The translations under genes were made by a program, and so were the position numbers. Positions 1 through 7,600 of a stretch of 64,000 bases of DNA are shown piece after piece; the stretch's first letter is position 1; each line of letters begins with the position of its first letter. Source of the DNA: Bacteriovoracaceae bacterium UBA6153 (lineage in GTDB: Bacteria; Bdellovibrionota; Bacteriovoracia; Bacteriovoracales; Bacteriovoracaceae). The notes under the pieces were generated by a model that was not told the DNA's origin, did not search any database, and saw only the letters and a program-made list of their open reading frames with translations. The stretch covers positions 372,001-436,000 of the forward strand of contig DIUR01000033.1 of the NCBI GenBank assembly GCA_002428265.1, written 5' to 3'.

Positions 1-231
1 ATATTCTTTTTTTAAAAATCAAAAATTCTTATAAAAAAAATTCGTATCAAATACATGAACATAACTTCATTTATGAAGTTTTCATAACACCTTTTTTTAC
101 TCTATACCCCTATTTAAACATTAGAAAAAAGTGACTGACCAAAACGCAGCGGTATTTGTTTCATCAAGGTACTCTTACGTTTACCGATAAAAGTATTGAA
201 TATTAAAAGACACCACTTTCAAGGATGAAGT
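1..231. other. AT-rich upstream region of the MotAB operon
   Basis: No coding region is supported here. The stretch is very AT-rich. It contains an 8-bp inverted repeat with a 2-base centre at 63-80 (AACTTCAT / ATGAAGTT), followed by a T-rich run. This could be an operator or a weak terminator of an upstream gene. A sigma-28-like promoter at 164-190 and a good Shine-Dalgarno (AAGGA at 221-225) lead into the gene starting at 232. Confidence 0.5.
164..190 (+). promoter_or_regulatory. Sigma-28 (FliA)-like promoter of the MotAB operon
   Basis: The box TCAAGGTA (164-171) lies exactly 11 bases before ACCGATAA (183-190). The known sigma-28 consensus is TAAAGTTT, N11, GCCGATAA, so the match is 5/8 and 7/8 with perfect spacing. 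It sits about 40 bases upstream of the first gene of an operon encoding MotA and MotB, which is where a motility-class promoter would be expected. The assignment is by eye and no start site is mapped. Confidence 0.6.
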
Positions 232-858
232 ATGTTCTGCCAAAAAATAATTTTTCCAATATTTCTCTTAAGTTTTATAAGTGCTTGTTCTAGCACTTCT
301 ACTGTAAAAATTCAGTCTACTCCAGAAGATGCTGTTGTAAGTGTTATGGACAACAATGGAGTGGCGACAGTGATTGGAAAAACACCTTTAACATCTGCTG
401 AGAGTGAAGTTTATAGAAGCAGTAATCGTTACTCTCAAATTCAAATAAAAAAAGATAATTATAAACCGCAAGAAATTGTTCTCGTTAAGTCAACAATGGG
501 TAGTGAGACGATCGTTAACGTGCAATTAACCAAAGAAGAAGCAAACCTAAATGGTATAGAGCAATCCCAGGCGCAAGAAAAAATTGCAAGTGCCGTCGCT
601 CGTGCCAACGGATTAATTCAATCAAAACAATACGCGGAAGCAGAGGCCATCATGGCAAATTTTGTTGAGCAGTATCCAAACATCAGCGTTGGTTATGACT
701 ACTTAGGCAATTTGAATTATCTGCAAAAGCGCTTCCCTAAGGCGCTTAGGTTTTACAAAAAAGCACTTAGCCTTAATCCTCAAAACGCAGAAAGAAGAAA
801 TATCGTCGATAAACTTGAATCCCTTGTGAAGTCTGAAAACTCAGGAGAGGCACTATGA
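232..858 (+). CDS. Lipoprotein with PEGA-like domain and TPR repeats
   Basis: This is a 208-residue exported lipoprotein of unknown specific role. The N-terminus is a signal peptide ending in a lipobox (FISAC, Cys19). Residues about 25-100 resemble a PEGA domain (VKIQSTPEDAVVSV followed by GKTPL), a fold common in surface and cell-envelope proteins. Residues about 120-205 contain tetratricopeptide helices (YDYLGNLNYLQKRFPKALRF), a typical protein-docking module. The start has a good ribosome site (AAGGA, 6 bases upstream). It is the first gene of the operon, and its stop overlaps the motA start by 4 bases. By analogy with pilotin-like TPR lipoproteins, it may help assemble or anchor the neighbouring motor; that is inference. 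Confidence 0.8.
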   Translation: MFCQKIIFPIFLLSFISACSSTSTVKIQSTPEDAVVSVMDNNGVATVIGKTPLTSAESEVYRSSNRYSQIQIKKDNYKPQEIVLVKSTMGSETIVNVQLTKEEANLNGIEQSQAQEKIASAVARANGLIQSKQYAEAEAIMANFVEQYPNISVGYDYLGNLNYLQKRFPKALRFYKKALSLNPQNAERRNIVDKLESLVKSENSGEAL

Positions 859-1658
859 ATTTTATAATTGGTTTTTTTGTTGCTGTTGCAGGACTTATTG
901 CAGCTTCAATGCATCTTGAGCAAGGGCCGAAAGACTTCTGGGACTTCGTTGCGTTTGCGGTTGTTTCAGGAGGGACTCTCTCCGTTCTCGTCATGACTAG
1001 ACCTAAAATGAAATTGAAGTTTCTTATGACGAATTTTGCTTATTATCTTTTTGGACCTAAAAAAGACAAAGTAAAATTTATCAAAAGATGTTTTAAAGCA
1101 ATGACAGATAGAAAATTAGAAAATGCTCAAATCAAAAGAATTGAAGACAAAATGATTGTCGACGGCCTTGAAATGATCGAGCTAGGTTTTAGCAAAGAAA
1201 AAATTGAAGACATTCTTGCAGATAGATATATTGCCTACAAAAAATCTATCATGGCCATTTCATCATGGATTAAAAGATGCGCAAAATACCCACCTGCCTT
1301 TGGTCTTGGCGGAACAGTTTTAGGTCTTATCCACTTAATGAAAGGCATCTCAGGTGGACTGGATCCAAAAGATACAGGTCTCCTGATGGCAGTTGCCCTA
1401 GTCGCAACTCTCTACGGCCTTCTGCTTTCAAACTTAGTACTCAACCCTATCTCAGAAGCAATTGCTGAAAAATTAAAATCTGATGAGGAACTCTCAGAAG
1501 CAGCAATCAGAACAGTTCTCATGATTAAAGATGGACACAACCTTCTTGAAAGTCAGGAAGCACTGAACTCTTATTTAGGTGACGAAAAAGAAAAAATTAA
1601 TTTTATGTCTGCAATGGGCCCAATTCAAGAAACTGACGAAGAAGTCGCAGCAGCTTAA
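855..1658 (+). CDS. motA: MotA-family stator proton-channel subunit
   Basis: This is a 267-residue inner-membrane protein of the MotA/ExbB class, which forms the ion-driven stator of rotary motors with MotB. There are two N-terminal membrane helices (about 3-20 and 30-50), a cytoplasmic region (about 55-140) that in flagellar MotA touches FliG, and two C-terminal helices (about 145-200). The helix-3 motif PPAFGLGGTVLGLIHLM and the helix-4 motif TLYGLLLSNLVLNP match MotA, including the conserved prolines. A strong Shine-Dalgarno (AGGAGAGG) overlaps the end of the preceding gene. It is followed 10 bases later by motB. The symbol reflects family membership; the neighbours suggest a specialised paralogue rather than the standard flagellar stator. 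Confidence 0.9.
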   Translation: MNFIIGFFVAVAGLIAASMHLEQGPKDFWDFVAFAVVSGGTLSVLVMTRPKMKLKFLMTNFAYYLFGPKKDKVKFIKRCFKAMTDRKLENAQIKRIEDKMIVDGLEMIELGFSKEKIEDILADRYIAYKKSIMAISSWIKRCAKYPPAFGLGGTVLGLIHLMKGISGGLDPKDTGLLMAVALVATLYGLLLSNLVLNPISEAIAEKLKSDEELSEAAIRTVLMIKDGHNLLESQEALNSYLGDEKEKINFMSAMGPIQETDEEVAAA

Positions 1659-1668
1659 GGTAAAAAAA

Positions 1669-2388
1669 ATGAGACTGAATAAAAAATTACACAGTGAAGG
1701 ACATGAGGAACATGAAAACGACGAGCTCTGGGCAATCAGCTACGGCGATATGATTACCCTTCTTCTGAGCTTCTTCGTTATTTATTTCTCCATTGATCCA
1801 AAGAAAAACGAGATGGAAAAATTAGATAACCATCTCATTTCCAGCTTTAAAATGGTTGATCTTAAAAATTCTAAAAATATGCCTCCTTCTATCAAAACAG
1901 ATGGAAGTATAAAAACACTTGGAGATGCACCAAAGTTTGAGGCCCTAAAAAATGCCAAAATCACTAAGATTGACGATCGCCTGTTGGTCACTTTTGATCA
2001 AATGTCATTTTTCAGCACAGCTAAAGTAGAGCCCCATGCTCAAGGTGAACTGGCCCTAAAAGAATTTGCCGCCAAATTTCTTCCTTATGCTGGTCTCTAT
2101 AAAATTAGTATCAAGGCCTTTACTGACAAACGTCCTGTAAAAAATAAGTATCGCTTCAAAGATAATATGGAGCTTTCCGCCCTACGTGCTCTTTCTGCAC
2201 TTAGAGTATTGCAAAAATCAGGTATTCCTCTGGATAGGATGGAAATTGCTGGCTATGGAGAAATGAATAAACTTCACTCTTTGATAGATGCAAAAAAACT
2301 TCAAGAACTTACGGATCTTCAAATAAAAGACTTATCAAGAACAATTGTACTTATTATTAAGCATGAAACCGAGCAGAGTGTATTATGA
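1669..2388 (+). CDS. motB: MotB-family stator subunit with OmpA-like domain
   Basis: This is a 239-residue stator partner of MotA. An upstream in-frame ATG at 1579 lies deep inside motA; I chose 1669 because AAGG stands 7-8 bases before it and the protein then begins as MotB does. The N-terminal helix ELWAISYGDMITLLLSFF contains the expected proton-binding Asp of MotB. The C-terminal half (about 105-235) resembles the OmpA/MotB peptidoglycan-binding fold (ALRALSALRVLQ, then MEIAGYGE). It is a single-pass inner-membrane protein with a periplasmic C-terminus. Its stop overlaps the start of the FliF/FliG-like gene, so production is probably coupled. Confidence 0.9.
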   Translation: MRLNKKLHSEGHEEHENDELWAISYGDMITLLLSFFVIYFSIDPKKNEMEKLDNHLISSFKMVDLKNSKNMPPSIKTDGSIKTLGDAPKFEALKNAKITKIDDRLLVTFDQMSFFSTAKVEPHAQGELALKEFAAKFLPYAGLYKISIKAFTDKRPVKNKYRFKDNMELSALRALSALRVLQKSGIPLDRMEIAGYGEMNKLHSLIDAKKLQELTDLQIKDLSRTIVLIIKHETEQSVL

Positions 2389-4100
2389 AAAAACTAACTA
2401 TCTTTTTGCTACTAACATTTCTTATCTCGATTCAAGCAGCTTTCTCCCAAGACTCTGCTTTTATCAAGCATCCAAAAGTTATTGAAGTTGAAATGCAACT
2501 AAGTAAAGATGCTACCAGTTTTTTACAACATCGACTTCCCAATGAGCAGGTTTACGTCAACGTAAATATTGAGCCATTAAGAAGAAGCTCTGATGCAAAA
2601 AATGAGCAGCTTCCTTATTTTGCAAGTGAAGATGAAGTTGGTGACGAATGGGATGTTTTGGAAACACCAGTTATACTTTTATTGTCGAGAATTAAGCATG
2701 CGACTATGACCGTTGAAGTACCAAATCGCATAACTGATGCTGAAATTTCTGATCTAAAAGAAAAGCTATATGAACATCTAAAACTTATTCCGGTAAGAGA
2801 CACCATTACTTTTACAAGAAAGTCGGCTCCCGCACCAGTTGTGGCCGAAAAAGATAATACTCTCTACTATTTTATTACAGGACTTTCCTTATTAGTTTTT
2901 GCAGGTCTATTCATCTCTCTTAAGTTTACAAATTCAAAATCAACGACGACATCGGCTTCTTCAACCAATTCAGCTGGAGCAAGTTCAGCTCCTGTCGCTT
3001 CTGCTCCTACAATGAGATCAAACAACTCTAAATCATCAGGATCAGGAACTCTTTCATCAGTCCACAGTAAGGTTAATGGTGATATTAATTTTAATGACAG
3101 TATAAAAGCTGCTGACATGTTAAAAGAAAAACTTCACGGAGTCATTAACTCACAAATCTTCCCACTTTTATCTGACATGTTAATCCTTGAAGAGCTTTCG
3201 CAAAAATCACTAAACTCACTTGGTGCCTTCATTTTTGAGTTACCAAGAAAGCAGCAACAAAAAGTTTTCTTTAGAGGACGCTCTGACAAATGGTTCAGAG
3301 GATACATTGAAGCAACTACGGTTAATATGGATTGTTTCATGGCCGTTGATAAAATGGTGAGAAATCGAAACTCATCAGACTCCGAAAAATGGGAAGAACT
3401 CCTTATTCAGGTATGGAGGCTTGATGATGAAGCTTACCTATTCTTGAAACAAATTCCCGCAGACGAAGCCTTTAATATCTTGTCTTATATGCCAAAGTCT
3501 TTCTCTGTACCATGTGCGAAAAAAGCTTTTCCTGGTGGATGGGCACGCATTTTGGAAACACGCGACTCTAAACCAATTGAAGACCAGGCGAAAATTGAAG
3601 ATTATTTAAATAGAACTCTCCAATTAAAGCCATATTTCAGCTTCAAATCAATTGATGACTATAAAAAAGACCTAGAGCTAGTTGATTACTTAAGAAATGC
3701 AACTCTAAAAGATGAAGAAGAAGTTTATGAATCATTGAGCACAACTTCATCAATTCATAAAATCCGTCCTCCTTTTTACGCTGTTTTTCGTGCTGATGAT
3801 GAAAGTTTCAAAGCAGTCTTCGCCCAGTATGATCTCTCTGAATGGGCAATGGCTGTGCTTAATGCTCCAAGAGATTACATAAAAAAAGTCACCAATGAAC
3901 TTGATGACAAGAAAAAGTATATATTCTCTACCTATTTAAAACAACTTGATGAAAATCAACCTCCAGCTAAAGAACAAAATGATTTGAGAGAGGACATTGC
4001 TAAAAGTTTTCAATTCATTTCACTACAAAATGCTGAAAACTCAAAATTAAAAAACGAAGATAAGGTAAAAAATGAAAATGAAAATGCTCAAGCTGCTTAG
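2385..4100 (+). CDS. FliF-like/FliG-like hybrid rotor protein (putative)
   Basis: This 571-residue protein has a signal sequence (1-21, cleavage near FSQ), a periplasmic region to about 155 and one membrane helix (160-180). A Ser/Thr/Ala-rich linker (183-225) joins this to a large cytoplasmic domain (240-545). The segment just before the helix (ITDAEISDLKEKLYEHLKL, then PVRDTITF) resembles the conserved end of the FliF periplasmic region, which also precedes a membrane helix. Residues about 462-545 read like FliG C-terminal domain: DDESFKAVFAQYDLSEWAMA, then PRDYIKKVTNEL, then a DLREDIAKSF helix. Residues 345-390 recall the FliG middle domain. In flagella FliF is the ring and FliG the torque-receiving rotor, so this looks like both joined in one chain beside MotA/MotB. 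The homology is by eye; the FliG_C part is the more convincing. Confidence 0.65.
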   Translation: MKKLTIFLLLTFLISIQAAFSQDSAFIKHPKVIEVEMQLSKDATSFLQHRLPNEQVYVNVNIEPLRRSSDAKNEQLPYFASEDEVGDEWDVLETPVILLLSRIKHATMTVEVPNRITDAEISDLKEKLYEHLKLIPVRDTITFTRKSAPAPVVAEKDNTLYYFITGLSLLVFAGLFISLKFTNSKSTTTSASSTNSAGASSAPVASAPTMRSNNSKSSGSGTLSSVHSKVNGDINFNDSIKAADMLKEKLHGVINSQIFPLLSDMLILEELSQKSLNSLGAFIFELPRKQQQKVFFRGRSDKWFRGYIEATTVNMDCFMAVDKMVRNRNSSDSEKWEELLIQVWRLDDEAYLFLKQIPADEAFNILSYMPKSFSVPCAKKAFPGGWARILETRDSKPIEDQAKIEDYLNRTLQLKPYFSFKSIDDYKKDLELVDYLRNATLKDEEEVYESLSTTSSIHKIRPPFYAVFRADDESFKAVFAQYDLSEWAMAVLNAPRDYIKKVTNELDDKKKYIFSTYLKQLDENQPPAKEQNDLREDIAKSFQFISLQNAENSKLKNEDKVKNENENAQAA

Positions 4101-4632
4101 TGCAGGGGCCATTGTGCTCACAACAATGGATTTTGCGAATGCAGGTAAAATTGACTTCATGACAGGGTTTTATTCCTTTGATGCTGAAATTGCCGGTAAA
4201 TCTGCAAAATTCTCAGGGTTAGGTATTTATGAGGCATCGTATCTGATGCCTTTTAAAAATCATTTTGAACTATCACTCGGTTACAGCTTCACGATGACAG
4301 ACATCATCGGCGGAGATATGAGCTATGGACCAAAAATTGCTGTGAACTATTTTCCATTCAACTTTTCCAGTAATGAGAAGATTGAGTTGCAAAATAAAAC
4401 AATTGAGGTCAGAGACTTTTATAAGCCTTACATCGGTATTTCTTTCAATCAAAAACAATTTCAATCTGCAAAAACATCTTTTGCAGGTTTTGGCGTTTCG
4501 CTCGGGATGGAAAAATTTATCAATACTGACTACACCATTAAAACTGAAATCAAAATGAATAATTATACAGGAGCATCTGATTCGACTGCTTCTGAAATGA
4601 ACTTATTAGTAGGCTTGCTTTTTAATTTTTAA
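4072..4632 (+). CDS. Small outer-membrane beta-barrel-like protein
   Basis: This 186-residue exported protein starts with a signal peptide (MKMKMLKLLSAGAIVL, cleavage near ANAG). The rest alternates polar and hydrophobic residues in short strands (HFELSLGYSF, YKPYIGISFN, TDYTIKTEIKMN) and ends in phenylalanine (VGLLFNF), which is typical of outer-membrane barrels. It is short enough for an eight-stranded OmpA/OmpW-like barrel. The start has AAGG 6 bases upstream and overlaps the preceding gene by 29 bases. In the operon it could be the outer-membrane element of the putative motor. I recognise no specific family. Confidence 0.7.
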   Translation: MKMKMLKLLSAGAIVLTTMDFANAGKIDFMTGFYSFDAEIAGKSAKFSGLGIYEASYLMPFKNHFELSLGYSFTMTDIIGGDMSYGPKIAVNYFPFNFSSNEKIELQNKTIEVRDFYKPYIGISFNQKQFQSAKTSFAGFGVSLGMEKFINTDYTIKTEIKMNNYTGASDSTASEMNLLVGLLFNF

Positions 4633-4643
4633 ACAGGTTATTT

Positions 4644-7600
4644 ATGAAGAATAATTTACTATCATTCAAAAACATTTCATCTTGGCCGGTTGCCATTATG
4701 ATGATGATTGTCTTAACAGCATGTAATGGCGGCGGAGGAGACAGTAAGTTCTCAGTTCTCGACGCTCCAGATACAGCAACGACAACTCCGGCAATACCCC
4801 TGACGGTAAAAATCAGTGCTCACACTCCTGAAAATGCTAGTATCAGCATGCCGAGCAAAGGGCTTACAACATTTGGTGTCACCCTAGTTGCTTCTGATGA
4901 TCAGGTAAAATTTAAATTTGTTCTGGATGATACAACAACTCTTCAAGATGACTCTAGTCCCTTCTTTGCGCTTGATCCCGCCTTGTTAACAGCAGGAAGT
5001 CACGCACTGAAAGTGACCGCCTACAATGCGACAAGTAGCGATTCATTCCAATGGACAATTTCCATCAACTCACCTGTTTCTATTAATAATTTCGCTCCAA
5101 ACTTAACCGGCACAACTCTTTCCTGCGGAGTAGACTCAATAACTCTTTCGGCCCTTTATTCTGATTTGAACTTAGATGCTATCAATATAAAATGGTATGT
5201 TAACGATCTTCTCGTATCATTCGGCAATACAACGGCCAATGCTAGCAATGACCCTGGAAACAACATTGCGATGTTAAACTTTCACCCAAACTGTACGCAA
5301 GGTGGAGTCAATTTTGTTCGCGTTGATTTATTTGACGGTAAAGAAATAACAACACAAACCTGGACTGTTTTCGTTACGGCCCCTATCACTGTCAACATTG
5401 CTGATGCTATTCCCGTAGCAAATCCAATAGTCATGACAAATACCTCATCTACAACTTTTGCAGTCACTCTTACAACACCAGATCAAGCTGCCAATTATAA
5501 TTTCGTGCTTGATGGAACAATTTCATTACAAAATGATCATCGAACTTATATCAATCTTGCCGGTTCGACATTAACTCCCGGAACACATACATTAAAAGTG
5601 TCAGTGGCCAATGCGACATCTTCTGATAGTCATACATTCAACATCAGAAAAAACTCTCCACCTCAGTTATCTACTTTCTCTCCCTCTTTTTCTGGAAATA
5701 CAATTTCATGTGGAACAACACCACTTACTCTTTATGCTGATATGACTGACCCTAACGGGGATAATCTTTCGTATACATGGACAGTAGATGACGCCCCTTC
5801 TGCTTATATCGTTCCTGCGAACTCCGGAAATCGAGCTATGGCCACTTTTGTTCCAAATTGTGGAATCGCCGGGACAAGGGTTGTAAAAGTTATAGTGAGT
5901 GATGGATTTGAATCTACTGCAGTAACATGGTCTGTAAATGTCATCTCTCCAATCTCTATTCAAATTACAAGTTTCCTTCCTTCATCAAGTCCTACTATTT
6001 TAATTGGCGGTCAAACAACAACATTTGCGGTAGCACTGTCAAATTCTGATTCCAATGTTACGTATAGTTTTATGCTTAAGAATCTGACAACATTAACAAC
6101 TCAAACACTTCAATCTGGAACAGTTCCATTTTATAACCTGGTTTCTAATTCAATTACTGGCGGACTTTATGAGCTGACAGTTATCGCTTCTAATGGAACT
6201 TCATCCGATCAGCACGTTTTCATTGTAAGAAAAAATTCACCACCAGCACTCCCTCCTGCGCCTCTCACATTTTCACCAGCACTTACAGGAGTTACATTAA
6301 GTTGTGGAAGTTCTTCACAGGTTTTCAGATCTGCTCTTGCCGATCCAGATAATGATATTATGGCCATCACTTGGTCTCTTGATGGCGCTGCTGCCCCATC
6401 AAATTTAATTAGCACTTCAACCCAAAGCGAAGTGCGCGCAACTTATTCTCCCACTTGTCTTGAGGTAGGAATAAAAAATATTAAAGTTGACGTTTATGAT
6501 GGCCATGAAACGACTTCTAAAACATGGACCGTTAATATTATTAACCCGACCATCGTTACAATAAACGGCTACTCTCCAAGCACTGATCCAGTTCAAGTCA
6601 TGAGCCAGGGGGCCCAAACTTTTACCATTTCTGCTTCTGGTAAAGATCCACTCGTGTATGAATGGAAACTTGATGGGAATATTATTTCATCAGCAACCGG
6701 GGCCTTTACAACTATTTCAGCGGCTTCTCTCTCTACTGGAAGTCATACATTAATTGCCAAAATCAATGATGCCGATTCGAATGCATCACATACATTTCAT
6801 ATTACAAAAAATGAGCCACCAGTCCTTGCAAATAAACTACCGGTCAATCAAACGCCGAAGATAAATATCAATACTGTTTTAAATTTTAGTGCGAACTACA
6901 CTGATGCCAATAATGATGCCATGACTGTGCAATGGAAACTTAACAATATTGTTGTCAACGGCTCTAACTTAAATGCATCAGTTTCAGGAAGCACTGGAAG
7001 TACAACACTAACTCTATCTCCAAGCTCATCGATCATTGGTGACAACACCGTCGAGCTGGTTATCAGTGATGGGAAAGAGCCGACTTCTTATTTATGGAAT
7101 GTGAACATCAATTATTTTTCTGATATCTGTAACAACATGGGTGCTGGTAGAGCATGTACAATCATCGGTCGCCCAGGTATGGGAAGTGGTATCGACCCAG
7201 TTAACAATCCTGAATATACACGAGTGCAACCCATGTTCATTACTCTCTATGGTGATGGGGCCGGAAGTTATTTTTTCACAGACCCAAACACTCACACAGC
7301 ATGGTTCTATAATAAAAGTGCTGCTCCTATTGCAATGTTAGGTCAAGTTTTTGGTGCTGGAAAATTAACGATCATTGCCGGTATTGGTATGTACGGTGTA
7401 GGAGTAAACGGCATTTCTTATAATGACTTTCCACTCTATACTCCACGCGGTCTTGCATGGGACCCAATTAACAAAAGAGTTTTCATTTCTAACGAATCAA
7501 CTAACCAGATCGTCATGTTAGATAATGATGGAACTGTTAACATCATTGCTGGTGGTGGTGGTAACAATACTGCCGGAAATACCAATGGTTCATTGGCCAC

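Noticed and set aside
63..80. Inverted repeat AACTTCAT/ATGAAGTT as an intrinsic terminator
   Set aside because: The loop is very short and the stem AT-rich, and the upstream gene is not in the window. I kept it only as a note on the upstream region.
1579..1668. N-terminally extended MotB starting at 1579
   Set aside because: The extension lies entirely within the motA coding frame, is Lys-rich and unlike MotB, and has no ribosome site. ATG 1669 is better.
855..2388. MotA/MotB pair as part of a Zorya-type phage-defence system
   Set aside because: Zorya pairs ZorA/ZorB with cytoplasmic helicase or nuclease genes. Here the neighbours are envelope proteins and a FliG-like protein, and MotB has the normal OmpA-like domain.
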